64,000 nucleotides of DNA from assembly GCF_006439335.1 (NCBI RefSeq), contig NZ_SAWY01000001.1:124001-188000 (forward strand). Direction: 5' to 3'. Shown here in pieces: positions 1 through 10,087 of the stretch (positions within the stretch are counted from its first letter, which is position 1; every line of letters begins with the position of its first letter). The translations under genes and the position numbers were made by a program. The notes under the pieces are model-generated. The model was not told the origin of the DNA, did not search any database, and saw only the letters and a list, made by a program, of their open reading frames with translations. The stretch comes from Litorilituus lipolyticus. GTDB lineage: Bacteria; Pseudomonadota; Gammaproteobacteria; Enterobacterales; Alteromonadaceae.

Positions 1-2
1 TT

Positions 3-1151
3 TCGTTTTTATTACTCAGTATTATTTTTGCTCTCTGGGATAACCAAAGTTCGCCCTTAATCACTTTAGTCATTTCAATTGTCGCGGTTATTAGCAGCAT
101 CACTTCATGGACATTATTTAAACAAATCAACATTCATTTAGAGCATACCTTGCATTTAGATGAACAATCCAAAAGTAGCGAAGAAGACGGCACGCAACAG
201 GTAGAGCAATACCTCCTATTAGCATACGAAATTATCAATATTTGGGCAGGACAAACCGAACTTGCCAAAAAACAAGGTGATGACAATGTTAATCAACTCG
301 CTAATAATTTTGCACAAATCAAAGAGCAGCTAGCATTAGCTATTCAAACATCAAAAGAAACATCTGGCGAGATGAGCGGCACAACAGGTCTTACCCAAGT
401 AATAGCGACATCAGAGCAAGAGCTAAATGACATCATCACTTCTTTGAATGATGCCATGCTAGGTCGAGATCAGATTTTAAGTGAAATCAGTAAGCTCTCT
501 GCCATTGCCGAAGAGTTATCTAAAATGGGAGATGATGTAGCAGGTATCGCCTCACAAACCAATTTACTGGCACTTAATGCTGCAATTGAAGCTGCTCGAG
601 CAGGTGAAGCAGGCAGAGGGTTTGCTGTTGTCGCAGATGAAGTTAGAACATTATCAACAAGATCTGGAGAAACAGGGGCGCGGATTACTGAAACTATTGA
701 ACAAGTCAACGCAACCTTACAAAACACATTAGAAAAAACACAAAACTTCTCTGAACAAGACAGTGCGTTAATACATAATGCAGAAAACATCATTAAAGAC
801 GTCATTGAACAATACACTCAATCAGGTGAAAAAATTATTCATGGCGCTCACCAACTTGAACAAGAAAACTCTGCTGTGCAACTCGCCATTGATGACGTAC
901 TTGTTTCATTACAATTTCAAGACAGAGTTAGCCAAATACTTGGGCACATCCAAGACGATATGAATAAGCTATCTCCATATTATCAAGCGTGTCAATCGAG
1001 TCTCATTCATGGTGAAACAATAAAGCCAATAAACAGCAAAAAGTGGCTAAATAATATAAAACAAACATACACAACCCTTGAGCAAGTTGCTCGTCATGAT
1101 GGTGATAAACAAGCTGAAGTAAAAATTGACAATAACATAACTTTCTTTTAA
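3..1151 (+). CDS. Chemoreceptor-like signalling protein, 5' end outside window
   Basis: The reading frame is open from base 3 to the left border, so the gene begins outside the window. A TTG at 150 lies inside the frame and is not taken as the start. The visible part opens with two hydrophobic stretches (about bases 3-38 and 57-119), consistent with membrane anchoring. No HAMP domain is evident. A coiled-coil signalling domain follows, with the receptor tip [13 protein letters not shown] near bases 555-593. Past the tip is the segment [11 protein letters not shown] (about bases 907-940), a motif I associate with short receptor-like proteins encoded in che clusters. It probably feeds the CheA/CheW encoded just downstream. 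It has no recognisable ligand domain in view; one could lie upstream of the window. Confidence 0.85.
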   Translation, partial: SFLLLSIIFALWDNQSSPLITLVISIVAVISSITSWTLFKQINIHLEHTLHLDEQSKSSEEDGTQQVEQYLLLAYEIINIWAGQTELAKKQGDDNVNQLANNFAQIKEQLALAIQTSKETSGEMSGTTGLTQVIATSEQELNDIITSLNDAMLGRDQILSEISKLSAIAEELSKMGDDVAGIASQTNLLALNAAIEAARAGEAGRGFAVVADEVRTLSTRSGETGARITETIEQVNATLQNTLEKTQNFSEQDSALIHNAENIIKDVIEQYTQSGEKIIHGAHQLEQENSAVQLAIDDVLVSLQFQDRVSQILGHIQDDMNKLSPYYQACQSSLIHGETIKPINSKKWLNNIKQTYTTLEQVARHDGDKQAEVKIDNNITFF

Positions 1152-1187
1152 TGCTTAAGTAAAGAATCAAGATACGGTAGGGAAATA

Positions 1188-1550
1188 ATGAGTAAAACAA
1201 TTTTAATTGTTGATGACTCAGCCAGTATAAGGCAAGTCGTCACTATTACATTAAAAGGAGCTGGCTTTGAAGTTATCGAAGCAACAAATGGCAAAGAAGG
1301 TATAGCAAAACTTGACGGAACAAAAGTTCATCTCATTATTTCCGATGTCAATATGCCCATAATGGGAGGCATTGACATGGTTAAAGAGATAAAACAATTA
1401 CCTAAGTATAAATTTACTCCTGTCATCATGTTAACGACAGAAGCTTCAGAGGAAATGAAACAACAAGGTAAAGCCATTGGCGCTAAAGCCTGGATGGTAA
1501 AACCGTTCAAACCAGAGCAAATGTTACAAGCTGTCAATATGCTTACATAG
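1188..1550 (+). CDS. cheY: CheY-like single-domain response regulator
   Basis: This 120-residue protein is only a receiver domain. The acidic pair D9/D10, the phosphoacceptor D53 (SDVNMP), the T83/T84 switch position and K105 (VKPF) are all present. It should take phosphate from the CheA encoded two genes downstream and act as the diffusible output of this chemosensory system, or as a phosphate sink. A GGGA-type ribosome-binding site precedes the ATG (AGGGAAATA-ATG). It sits 36 bases after the receptor-like gene and 32 bases before the STAS gene, in the same orientation, so one operon is likely. What it binds (flagellar switch or something else) cannot be told from sequence. Confidence 0.93.
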   Translation: MSKTILIVDDSASIRQVVTITLKGAGFEVIEATNGKEGIAKLDGTKVHLIISDVNMPIMGGIDMVKEIKQLPKYKFTPVIMLTTEASEEMKQQGKAIGAKAWMVKPFKPEQMLQAVNMLT

Positions 1551-1582
1551 CCCTTTACTTCATTTATTTATTGAGTCATTGA

Positions 1583-1924
1583 ATGCCTGAGATTAAAGTT
1601 GTGCAAAAACGTAATAACACCACTGAAGTGACTATTAGTGGTGAGCTTACAATTTATGAAGCACAAAGCTTTTTTACTGAGCATATACAACCATTAACTA
1701 TTCAACAGCAGCTTAATTTAAAACTCGCCAAACTGACAGAAGTCGACACTGCGGGCATTCAAGTACTTATTATGTTACTCAATAAGGCACAAGAACTCAC
1801 CGCTAGTATTCGTATTATTTCGTTAAGTGTCGCCATTAAAGACTATTGTGAATTATTTCAATTACATCATTATTTTACTGTCACAAAAGACAAGGTAAAA
1901 AGTAACTCAGGTGAAAACCCATGA
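1583..1924 (+). CDS. STAS-domain protein (anti-sigma-antagonist-like)
   Basis: The 113 residues form a single STAS domain. The loop VDTAGIQVL around D55-T56 matches the DSxG/DTAG phosphorylation loop of SpoIIAA/RsbV-type antagonists, with T56 in the phosphorylatable position. Its stop overlaps the cheA start (ATGA, bases 1921-1924), so translation of the two is probably coupled and their amounts matched. STAS proteins recur in alternative che operons of Shewanella-like bacteria; their role there is not settled. I infer a role in this signalling complex only from the overlap. No partner kinase or phosphatase of the RsbW/RsbU type is in the window. Confidence 0.85.
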   Translation: MPEIKVVQKRNNTTEVTISGELTIYEAQSFFTEHIQPLTIQQQLNLKLAKLTEVDTAGIQVLIMLLNKAQELTASIRIISLSVAIKDYCELFQLHHYFTVTKDKVKSNSGENP

Positions 1925-4104
1925 GTTTAGATGCCGCTCTAGAAACATTTTACGCCGAAGCAAAAGAACACCTAGAATCAATGGAGCACATTTTATTGCA
2001 ACTTGATGAAGGCGAATATAATGATGAAACACTAAACGATATATTTCGCTCAGCTCACACCATTAAAGGCTCAGCAGGCATATTCGCTCTTGAGCATATT
2101 GTTGAATTTACCCATGTAATAGAAAATGTTCTGGACAGAGCTCGAGAAAATGAAATAACGATTGAAACTAAATTAGTTAATCTATTATTTCAATGTCGCG
2201 ATCATATTCAAGCCTTAGTTAAAACATCCTCAGAGGAGTTCAATGACAACATTTCGCTGCAAGAATCAGGGGCAAATTTATTAACGCAACTTTCTCCTTG
2301 GATAAATGAACAAGAGCCTAGTTCAACTCAAAATGAAGCAGAAGAAAAACTGCCTGCAATAAACCAAGAAAATTTAACTCAACAGAAGTGTTGGCACATT
2401 TCATTGCGACTCTCTTCAGACTGTTTAAAAAATGGGATGGATCCCATTTCTTTCATCACTTTTTTATCAGGTTTAGGTGAAATTAAGCATATTGAAACCA
2501 TTACGGATAACTTTCCAAGTATCAATAACTATGATGCTGAAACTTTATATTTTGCTTATGAGATATCTTTATCCACAGACGCTGACTTAGCTACCATAGA
2601 AAATACATTTATGTTTGTTCAAGATGATTCAGACATCACGATACTTTCACCAGAAGCAACCGTGGATGATTACTTGGCGTTAATTGATGCATTACCAGAA
2701 GATAATCAACGCTTAAGAGATGTATTTATAAAATGTGGCTCACTAACAGAGCAAACCTTAGCGCAAGCCCATAAAAATAAAGAAGAAATAGAGGCACTCA
2801 ATAGCAAATCACAACGTGACGAAGTACCCCCGCAACCAAAAGCTTTATTAGAAACGTTGAAAAATTCAGATTTACAGCAGCAAAAAAGTACTAATGAAAG
2901 AAAAAGTAACAAGCAAATTCGAATAGACTCAGACCGCCTCGATAATTTAATTAACCTTATCGGTGAGCTTGTTATAAACCAGCAACGAATTGATTTACTA
3001 GCTAGTACGAGTAAAAATCCAGACTTACTTGAAGCTGTTGATGATTTTGAAGGCTTTACTGAACAAATAAGGGATGCAGCATTAAAGTTGAGAATGGTGC
3101 AAATTGGTGGCATTTTCCAGCGGTTTAAACGTGTAGTGCGAGATACAGCTCAAGAACTCAATAAAGAAATAGAATTGCATATTGAAGGGGCTGAAACTGA
3201 ATTAGACAGATTGATGGTTGAAAAGCTTGGTGATCCACTAACCCATATTATACGTAATGCCATGGACCATGGTCTTGAACCTGTTGAACAACGGGTTTCT
3301 GTTGGTAAGCAATCAACCGGACAACTTAAACTAGCAGCTTATCATGAAGCAGGTCATGTTGTGATAGCCATTAGTGATGATGGTAAAGGCATAGATATAG
3401 AAGTTATTAGAAGAAAAGCTATTGAAAAAAACATCATTTCAGCTGAAATGAAATTAACCGATAATGAACTATTCCATTTAATTTTTCATCCTGGTTTTTC
3501 TACCGCCAGCACAGTAACAAATTTATCAGGTCGCGGGGTTGGCATGGATGTCGTAAAACGCAATGTTGAGTCACTCCAAGGAAGTATTGAGATAAACTCT
3601 ACCCTAGGTAAAGGTTCAGAATTTAAAATAAGATTACCACTCACTTTAGCTATCATTGATGGTTTCCATGTTCAAAGCCAAGATACACACTTTATTATCC
3701 CTCAAACAACTATCACTGAATGTATTGATTTAACAAGTCATCAACACATAGAAGGTAGGCATTGCATTGATTTACGTGGTGAAATGATCCCCTTTCTAAA
3801 TATCAGCGAGATATTCATGCTTAATGGGCAGCCAAATCAAAAGATGCCCAACAAAAAATCTATACCAAGAGAAGAATTAGTTATCGTTCAATTTGGCAAC
3901 GATATTGCTGGCATTGCTGTTGATAGGCTTTATGGTGAAATACAAACCGTTGTAAAACCACTAGGACCTATCTTTAATTCACTAAAAGGTATAGGTGGCT
4001 CTACACTTTTGGGAAATGGCGATATTGCCTTTATTTTAGATATTCCACAACTAATTGAAATGGCGATAAATCGAGACTTGTCACATCGCCATTTAGCAAA
4101 CTAA
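1921..4104 (+). CDS. cheA: Chemotaxis histidine kinase CheA
   Basis: This 727-residue protein has the full CheA layout. The N-terminal HPt domain carries the phosphorylated His46 in RSAHTIKGSAG. A P2-like response-regulator docking region follows (about 155-245). A linker and dimerisation helices start near 333. The ATPase domain has an N-box around N446/H450, a G1 box around DDGKGID (487-492) and a G2 box SGRGVGMDV (536-544). A CheW-like domain runs from about 580 to 715. It autophosphorylates in receptor arrays and passes phosphate to CheY, CheB and perhaps the receiver-EAL protein of the same operon. All key residues are present, so an active kinase is expected. The 4-base overlap with the STAS gene suggests translational coupling. 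Confidence 0.97.
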   Translation: MSLDAALETFYAEAKEHLESMEHILLQLDEGEYNDETLNDIFRSAHTIKGSAGIFALEHIVEFTHVIENVLDRARENEITIETKLVNLLFQCRDHIQALVKTSSEEFNDNISLQESGANLLTQLSPWINEQEPSSTQNEAEEKLPAINQENLTQQKCWHISLRLSSDCLKNGMDPISFITFLSGLGEIKHIETITDNFPSINNYDAETLYFAYEISLSTDADLATIENTFMFVQDDSDITILSPEATVDDYLALIDALPEDNQRLRDVFIKCGSLTEQTLAQAHKNKEEIEALNSKSQRDEVPPQPKALLETLKNSDLQQQKSTNERKSNKQIRIDSDRLDNLINLIGELVINQQRIDLLASTSKNPDLLEAVDDFEGFTEQIRDAALKLRMVQIGGIFQRFKRVVRDTAQELNKEIELHIEGAETELDRLMVEKLGDPLTHIIRNAMDHGLEPVEQRVSVGKQSTGQLKLAAYHEAGHVVIAISDDGKGIDIEVIRRKAIEKNIISAEMKLTDNELFHLIFHPGFSTASTVTNLSGRGVGMDVVKRNVESLQGSIEINSTLGKGSEFKIRLPLTLAIIDGFHVQSQDTHFIIPQTTITECIDLTSHQHIEGRHCIDLRGEMIPFLNISEIFMLNGQPNQKMPNKKSIPREELVIVQFGNDIAGIAVDRLYGEIQTVVKPLGPIFNSLKGIGGSTLLGNGDIAFILDIPQLIEMAINRDLSHRHLAN

Positions 4105-4117
4105 GCAAGGTAAAATA

Positions 4118-4630
4118 ATGTCTGAGTTATTGCATCAACGAGATAAAAAACTATCCCAACAGGAAACGAGACAGTTTTTAACTTTTACGATTGGTGAGGA
4201 GCACTTTGGAATGGAACTGCACCAAACAAGAGAGATACTAGAATACGATGGTGTAACCCAAGTACCACTCATGCCTCAATTTCTATCGGGCGTTATCAAT
4301 TTACGTGGTGAAGTTGTACCCGTTATTGACCTTAGTGTTCGCTTAGAGCGTAAGCCAATTATTTTACATAAGAGAACATGCATAATTATTGTTGAATTAC
4401 ATGAATCTTCACAACACTGTGTTCTGGGTTTACTAGCAGACTCGGTAAATGAGGTCATCGAAATTCCTGAACAAGATATTGAAGACGCACCCGCATTTGG
4501 TGCAAAAATACGCCCTGAATTCATTCTTGGGATAGCTAAAAAGGCCGAAACGTTCATCATACTACTTGATGCTGAAAAAACACTTTCCCCCAAAGAGTTA
4601 GCTCACTTGGTTGAAGCAGAATTAAAATAA
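4118..4630 (+). CDS. cheW: Chemotaxis coupling protein CheW
   Basis: A 170-residue CheW-fold protein that bridges receptors and the CheA P5 domain. The typical features are visible: FTIGEEHFGMEL in the first beta subdomain and INLRGEVVPVIDL near residue 65. The start at 4118 has AAGG about 8 bases upstream and lies 13 bases after the cheA stop. It is the only cheW in this operon, so it presumably serves both receptor-like proteins encoded here. Confidence 0.96.
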   Translation: MSELLHQRDKKLSQQETRQFLTFTIGEEHFGMELHQTREILEYDGVTQVPLMPQFLSGVINLRGEVVPVIDLSVRLERKPIILHKRTCIIIVELHESSQHCVLGLLADSVNEVIEIPEQDIEDAPAFGAKIRPEFILGIAKKAETFIILLDAEKTLSPKELAHLVEAELK

Positions 4631-4689
4631 TACATAAGTACTCAATGACCTAAACGAGTACTAAAATTTACATATCAGAGGACTGGGTA

Positions 4690-6402
4690 ATGTTAGATAA
4701 AATAAGCTTAAAAGCAAAAATTATTTTTCTCAGCTTTTTAGTCGCATCTTCACTCACACTATTAAGCTTAGAGTCATTGAATGAGTTATCTAAATTTCAT
4801 AAATCAACAGCAAAAGGACTTATTGAAATAGAACAAAACGTCAACATTTTAACAGACATAACAAATGCTCATGTTATCTTTAAAATACAAGTACAAGAAT
4901 GGAAAAACATTCTTATTCGAGGCAATGACGCTAATCAATATAATAAATATTCAGCAAGGTTTTCGGAAAACTCAGACACAGTACAAAAATATCTCGAAAA
5001 TGCTCTAGAAAAAGCCAGAGCACTAAACCTAAACGTCAGTGATTTAGAAAAAGTTAAAAATGAGCATGCCAATTTGAAATCAGCTTATTTAAAGGCATTA
5101 AAAACCTTTGACCAAAGTGATGAATTAACGGGTAAGAAAGTTGACAAGTTGGTTAGTGGCGTTGACAGGCCAGCAAGTAAAGGTATGAGCAGTCTTGCTG
5201 AACAAACCGAAAAATCATTTAAATCATTAATCATATCATCTAATCAAATGATGGAAGAAGAATACCATCAAGATAAACAAGCGCTTATCTGGTTCTCCGC
5301 AACTATTGCCACAATTTTAATTAGCTTAATGATCATCATTTTCTACGATTTATTTAAAACTTTAGGTGGAGATCCTCGTTACGCAGCCCATGTGTGCAAC
5401 CAGGTAGCAAACGGTAACTTAAGTGTTGATATAAGCTTAGCTAAACATGACAAAAAGTCATTGCTCTTTAGTATTTCCAACATGAAGCAACAACTGTCAT
5501 CGATTATTCACGAAGTTAGGGCTTCTTCTCATGCCCTTGCATCAGCATCTACACAAGTGAACTCAACAGCGCAAACAATTGCAAAAGGAGCATCCGTTCA
5601 AGCTGCAAGTGTCGAGGAAACTTCAGCTTCAATGGAACAAATGTCAGCATCCATAGCTCAAAACAATGAAAATGCTGGCATCACTAATGGTATGGCGCAA
5701 CAAGCTTCAAATGAAGCTACTTTAGGTGGAAAAGCAGTTATTGAAACAGTAGAGGCAATGCAAAAAATTGCAGAAAAAATTAGTGTCATAGATGACATTG
5801 CTTATCAAACTAATTTGCTAGCCTTAAATGCTGCTATAGAAGCAGGTCGAGCAGGAGATCACGGTAAAGGTTTTGCGGTGGTTGCTTCAGAAGTACGTAA
5901 ATTGGCAGAAAGAAGTCAATTTGCCGCTCAAGAAATTGGTGAACTGGCAAAAGAAAGTGTTAAACGTGCAGAGGTTGCAGGAACTTCACTTCAAGATATG
6001 GTGCCCTCGATTAACAAAACAGCAGATTTAGTACAAGAAATTGCCGCGGCTTCCTCAGAGCAAACCAGTGGTGTTCATCAAATCAATGAAGCCATTGCTC
6101 AAGTAAACCAAACCATGCAACACAATGCTGCAGCCTCAGAGGAATTAAGTGCAACCTCAGAAGAAATGAACATTCAGGCAGTTCAACTTCAAGATTCCGT
6201 AAATTATTTTCGCTTTGACGAGGTAGAACAGTCAAAACCAAACAATACTTTTAGCCAATATAATGAGAGTTTCCCTAACAACCCGTCTACTTCGAAAGAT
6301 TATTATAAAGAAAAACCGTCTGAAAAAAATAACAGGGCAAGTCAGGTGCATAGTTCATCAAGCAAAGACAGTGATGACGAAAAGTTCGTTAACTTTGATT
6401 AA
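4690..6402 (+). CDS. Methyl-accepting chemotaxis protein with CheR-tether-like tail
   Basis: A 570-residue transmembrane receptor. TM1 is near residues 9-27, an all-helical periplasmic region of about 170 residues follows (four-helix-bundle type), and TM2 is near 197-219. A HAMP-like linker follows, and the signalling tip [13 protein letters not shown] falls near residue 373. The adaptation regions contain several Glu/Gln-rich heptads. The last 70 residues are Ser/Asn/Lys-rich and probably disordered, ending in KFVNF-D. This fits the xFxxF form of the pentapeptide that tethers CheR and CheB in other systems. cheR lies 17 bases downstream, which makes the tether reading attractive. The ligand cannot be predicted. 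Confidence 0.93.
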   Translation: MLDKISLKAKIIFLSFLVASSLTLLSLESLNELSKFHKSTAKGLIEIEQNVNILTDITNAHVIFKIQVQEWKNILIRGNDANQYNKYSARFSENSDTVQKYLENALEKARALNLNVSDLEKVKNEHANLKSAYLKALKTFDQSDELTGKKVDKLVSGVDRPASKGMSSLAEQTEKSFKSLIISSNQMMEEEYHQDKQALIWFSATIATILISLMIIIFYDLFKTLGGDPRYAAHVCNQVANGNLSVDISLAKHDKKSLLFSISNMKQQLSSIIHEVRASSHALASASTQVNSTAQTIAKGASVQAASVEETSASMEQMSASIAQNNENAGITNGMAQQASNEATLGGKAVIETVEAMQKIAEKISVIDDIAYQTNLLALNAAIEAGRAGDHGKGFAVVASEVRKLAERSQFAAQEIGELAKESVKRAEVAGTSLQDMVPSINKTADLVQEIAAASSEQTSGVHQINEAIAQVNQTMQHNAAASEELSATSEEMNIQAVQLQDSVNYFRFDEVEQSKPNNTFSQYNESFPNNPSTSKDYYKEKPSEKNNRASQVHSSSSKDSDDEKFVNFD

Positions 6403-6419
6403 AGATTCAATCTGCCAAT

Positions 6420-7274
6420 ATGCAAAGTACCTATAGTCCAAGCGTTATTGAGACAACACCTTCATTTGAGGTGTTTATACTGTTTCAACAATTAGTTCAA
6501 ACTAAGTTGGGTATACACCTGTCTAAGCAAAAACGTTTAATGCTAGGTCATCGCTTATCAAAACGCCTTTTACACACTCAAAACTTAACTTTTGACAAAT
6601 ATTTTCAATACATAAACTTACCAGATAATTTTCAAGAGCTTGAAATAGCACTTGAATTAATTACCACCAATGAAACATTTTTTTTCAGAGAGCAGCAACA
6701 CTTTGATTTTTTAGAAAGAGTAATTCTACCTGAACAAAGTCGTAATAAAGAGTTGAAAATATGGAGTGCTGCTAGTTCAACTGGAGAAGAAGCTTACAGT
6801 ATCGCAATGCTATTAAGCGACAAATATCACGCTCCTTGGTCAATTTCTGCTTCAGATGTAAACCAGTCGGTTCTGGCCCATGCACAAAAAGGGATTTATA
6901 TTAATGACAGAGCAAAGCAACTACCTGAGAATTATAAAAAGCTATATTGCTCTCGCGGTATTGATGAATTTGAAGGTTATATACGGGTTAAACCCTCTTT
7001 ACGGGAAAGAGTGAAATTTTTCCGCTTTAATTTAATTAACCCTATGGATGAATTAGAGCAATTCGACGTTATATTTATTAGAAATGTCATGATCTATTTT
7101 GATGATGATACTAGACAACATATCATTAATAGTATTAGTAGAAAGCTAAAACCCGCTGGTTACATGTTTATCAGCCACTCTGAAACACTACACGGATTAC
7201 AGCATAATTTTGAACCAATCCAACCTGCTGTTTATCAATTAAAAAATTCAGATAAAAAGGTGTATAAATGGTAA
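6420..7274 (+). CDS. cheR: Chemoreceptor glutamate methyltransferase CheR
   Basis: A 284-residue CheR. An N-terminal helical domain precedes a SAM-dependent methyltransferase fold. Diagnostic pieces are TNETFFFRE (83-91), the SAM-binding WSAASSTGEEAYS (115-127), IFIRNVMIYFD (about 219-229) and ISHSETL near the end. It methylates glutamates on receptors, opposing CheB. The stop overlaps the cheD start by 7 bases (7268-7274), a sign of coupled translation. No good ribosome-binding site precedes the ATG at 6420, so expression may depend on read-through from the receptor gene. Confidence 0.96.
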   Translation: MQSTYSPSVIETTPSFEVFILFQQLVQTKLGIHLSKQKRLMLGHRLSKRLLHTQNLTFDKYFQYINLPDNFQELEIALELITTNETFFFREQQHFDFLERVILPEQSRNKELKIWSAASSTGEEAYSIAMLLSDKYHAPWSISASDVNQSVLAHAQKGIYINDRAKQLPENYKKLYCSRGIDEFEGYIRVKPSLRERVKFFRFNLINPMDELEQFDVIFIRNVMIYFDDDTRQHIINSISRKLKPAGYMFISHSETLHGLQHNFEPIQPAVYQLKNSDKKVYKW

Positions 7275-7765
7275 CAGCACGAAATAGCGACATCACCTTA
7301 TTATCTCCAGGTGAAATCATTTTCACTGAAAAGCCACTTATTGTTAGAACAATACTCGGTTCATGTATTGCAGTAACGGTATGGCATCCACACTTGAAAG
7401 TGGGTGGCATTTGCCATTTTTTAATTGCCAATCATCAACAAGAACATAAAGCAAAAGTCCAAAATTATCGGTACGGTGACTGCGCTTTAACATTTTTAAT
7501 GAAAGAAATGTCTCAGTACGCACCGTTAAACGAATTCGAATTAAGACTCTTTGGTGGAGCTAACATGTATTCTTCTCGCTCTAAACCAACAGTAGGTGAA
7601 AAAAATGCTCACTTTACCAAGCAATGGGCCAAATCTTATCAACTAAAATTTAAACAAATAGAAATTCTTGGCAATGTATCACGTTCGATCATCTTTGATC
7701 TGGCCACTGGTAATGTAGAACTTCAGCAATATCAACAAAACAAGGTAGAGCACAATGACCATTAA
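7268..7765 (+). CDS. cheD: Chemoreceptor glutamine deamidase CheD
   Basis: A 165-residue CheD. The catalytic Cys33 in ILGSCIAV and His50 in GGICHFL match the conserved Cys-His pair of the family, so deamidase activity on receptor Gln residues is expected. It overlaps cheR at its start and cheB at its end (11 bases, 7755-7765), forming a tightly coupled cheR-cheD-cheB adaptation module. In systems without CheZ, as here, CheD may also affect CheY dephosphorylation through CheC; no cheC is visible. Confidence 0.95.
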   Translation: MVTARNSDITLLSPGEIIFTEKPLIVRTILGSCIAVTVWHPHLKVGGICHFLIANHQQEHKAKVQNYRYGDCALTFLMKEMSQYAPLNEFELRLFGGANMYSSRSKPTVGEKNAHFTKQWAKSYQLKFKQIEILGNVSRSIIFDLATGNVELQQYQQNKVEHNDH

Positions 7766-8804
7766 CGTCATGATAATTGATGACTCTGCTGTTGTTAGGC
7801 AGGTTGTATCACAAATCCTGAATAGTTCAGATGATATTGAAGTTTATGACGTAGCGAATGATCCTATTTTTGCTTTTAAAAAAATGCAGAAACAATGGCC
7901 AGATGTCATCATACTTGATATTGAAATGCCCAGAATGGATGGCATTACTTTTCTTAAAAAAATAATGGCTGAGCGACCGACCCCAGTGATCATTTGTTCT
8001 TCATTAGCGCAAAAAGGTACTGAATTATCACTAAGTGCTTTAGCATCTGGGGCTGTAGATATCATCACTAAGCCTCAAATTGGTCTTAAAGGTTTTCTTG
8101 AGCAAACAGGCAATGAGATTAAAAACATCGTTCGCGCTGCTGCATCTGCAAATATCTATTTTAACGCGCAACATAAAGCACACTCGCTATCAGCGCAAAG
8201 CAACCAAGAACTCGTAGAGCCTAAACTAACGTCTATAACCCTAACAACTGACAGCGTTATTGGTATTGGCTCGTCTACTGGTGGCACTATTGCCCTTGAA
8301 ACAGTACTCAGCGCATTACCACCCACCTGTCCAGGGCTTGTCGTCGTACAGCATATGCCTGAAAAATTTACTAAAGCTTTCGCAGATAGACTAAACTCTA
8401 TATGTGATATTGAAGTTATAGAGGCAAGCTCAGGTGATAGGATTATTCCTGGTAGAGCCTTAATAGCGCCAGGAGGAAAACATTTGCAAGTAAAACTCTC
8501 TGGTGCGCAATACATTACTATTGTGTCTGAAGGGCCAGCAGTAAATAGACATTGCCCATCAGTAGATGTTCTGTTTAAATCATTAGCAGATAATGTTAAA
8601 CAAAATGCAACAGGCATCATAATGACAGGAATGGGAAATGATGGGGCAAAAGGTTTACTGGCAATGAGACAGGCTGGTTGTAAAACCATTGCACAAAATG
8701 AAAGTTCTAGTGTTGTTTTTGGGATGCCTAAAGAAGCCATTAAACTCGGCGCAGCGGAGCAAATTGTTGACTTGAATGACATAGCAGCATTAGTAAAATA
8801 TTAA
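7755..8804 (+). CDS. cheB: Chemotaxis methylesterase response regulator CheB
   Basis: A 349-residue two-domain protein. The N-terminal receiver has phosphoacceptor D55 ([10 protein letters not shown]). The C-terminal methylesterase domain has the catalytic triad S174 (GSSTGG), H200 (VVQHMP) and D296 (MGNDGAKG). It removes methyl groups from receptors when phosphorylated by CheA. The linker between the domains (about 125-165) is Ala/Ser-rich. It overlaps cheD and is followed 16 bases later by the receiver-EAL gene. Confidence 0.96.
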   Translation: MTINVMIIDDSAVVRQVVSQILNSSDDIEVYDVANDPIFAFKKMQKQWPDVIILDIEMPRMDGITFLKKIMAERPTPVIICSSLAQKGTELSLSALASGAVDIITKPQIGLKGFLEQTGNEIKNIVRAAASANIYFNAQHKAHSLSAQSNQELVEPKLTSITLTTDSVIGIGSSTGGTIALETVLSALPPTCPGLVVVQHMPEKFTKAFADRLNSICDIEVIEASSGDRIIPGRALIAPGGKHLQVKLSGAQYITIVSEGPAVNRHCPSVDVLFKSLADNVKQNATGIIMTGMGNDGAKGLLAMRQAGCKTIAQNESSSVVFGMPKEAIKLGAAEQIVDLNDIAALVKY

Positions 8805-8820
8805 CTTAACGGAAGACTAT

Positions 8821-10056
8821 ATGAACTCTCTGAGTATCCTAGTTGTTGATGATAGTAACGTACAACGTAACCACGTAATCAACATGTGCCTTGAGCAGAA
8901 AGTACAGCAAGTGCATGGTGCTGAAAACGGTCTAGTCGCTATTGAAAAACTAAAACTCACACAATATGACTTAGTGTTTATTGATTTAGAAATGCCAGTG
9001 ATGGATGGTGTTGAATTAGCTAGAAAAATTGCTAAAGATGAGCTTGCTGGTTCTGTCATTATTCTTAGTTCAAAAGATCCATCTTTAATTTTAAGTATTG
9101 GCACTATGGCTGAGTCGGATGGTTTAAATGTATTAGGTACATTCAAAAAACCATTACAAGTTAAAGATCTCGAAACAAGTTTAAAGATGCTTGCAACGAG
9201 GAAAGTAAAAACAGACAGCCATACCCTTTATAATCGTCTGACAAAAGAAGATATCTTGCAAGGTGTTCAGAATAAAGAAATCACCTTATTTTACCAACCT
9301 AAACTTACTTGCAAAGGCTTATTATTAAAGGGCGTTGAAGCACTCGCTAGATGGGAGCACTCAACACTAGGTTTTGTCTCACCAGTAGAGTTTATTACTG
9401 CGGCTGAGCAGTTTAATGTTATTTCTCAGTTAACCCATTACCTATTTGAACTTGCCTTAGCGCAAAAAGCTAACTGGCGTAAGCACGGGGTAAACTTTCA
9501 TTTAGCCTTTAATTTATCTCCGCTATCACTTTCCGATTGCGATCTTGCAGAGAAAATCTCACAACAAGTTAACCATTATCAAATTGATGCAAAGGATATA
9601 GTATTAGAAGTCACAGAAAATGCTATCTGTGGTGAAGTATCAAGTGCCATCGAAACTCTTGCTAAGCTAAGGTTAGCTGGCTTTAAATTAGCAATTGATG
9701 ATTACGGTACAGGGTTTGCAAACGCCCAACAACTTTCTAGAGTGCCTGCCACTGAATTAAAGCTCGATAGGATTCTGGTAGATAATGTAGCTACAAGGCC
9801 CCAGCAGCTGGCTATTTTAAAAAGCACAGTAAATTTAGCTAAAGATTTAACCCTAAACACCGTCGCTGAAGGTATTGAGAACTATGAAGATTTTACGTTA
9901 GTTTCAGACTTGGGTGTAGATCTGGTTCAAGGGTACTATTTTGCAAAACCTATGGATAGCACAGCCTTAGTAAGCTGGTTGAAAAAAGATTTGGCAAAGA
10001 TTAGAAAAACATTACAAGAAAAATTAGCTGAAACGAAAAATAATTGCTCATCATGA
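8821..10056 (+). CDS. Receiver-EAL response regulator, predicted c-di-GMP phosphodiesterase
   Basis: A 411-residue protein with an N-terminal receiver (D10/D11, phosphoacceptor D55 in IDLEMPVMDG, K109/K110) and a C-terminal EAL domain (from about 145). All residues I know to be needed for EAL catalysis are present: E173 in EALARW, N231 in NLSP, E266 in VTENA, D293-D294 in IDDYGTG, K314 in LKLD, E350 in AEGIE and Q370 in VQGY. It should therefore hydrolyse c-di-GMP, with activity set by phosphorylation. GGAAG lies 8 bases before the ATG. Its place 16 bases after cheB suggests CheA is its kinase; this would link receptor signals to c-di-GMP level. That link is inferred from position only. Confidence 0.93.
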   Translation: MNSLSILVVDDSNVQRNHVINMCLEQKVQQVHGAENGLVAIEKLKLTQYDLVFIDLEMPVMDGVELARKIAKDELAGSVIILSSKDPSLILSIGTMAESDGLNVLGTFKKPLQVKDLETSLKMLATRKVKTDSHTLYNRLTKEDILQGVQNKEITLFYQPKLTCKGLLLKGVEALARWEHSTLGFVSPVEFITAAEQFNVISQLTHYLFELALAQKANWRKHGVNFHLAFNLSPLSLSDCDLAEKISQQVNHYQIDAKDIVLEVTENAICGEVSSAIETLAKLRLAGFKLAIDDYGTGFANAQQLSRVPATELKLDRILVDNVATRPQQLAILKSTVNLAKDLTLNTVAEGIENYEDFTLVSDLGVDLVQGYYFAKPMDSTALVSWLKKDLAKIRKTLQEKLAETKNNCSS

Positions 10057-10087
10057 CACTAATTAGTGTAACACTAGCCTATCTTTA

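Noticed and set aside
150-152. TTG as the start of the first receptor-like gene
   Set aside because: The frame is open to the left border with membrane-helix-like residues before it; the true start is outside the window.
10056-10069. ACACTAATTAGTGT palindrome between convergent genes as a terminator
   Set aside because: With no loop the usable stem is only five AT-rich pairs and there is no T-run; probably chance.
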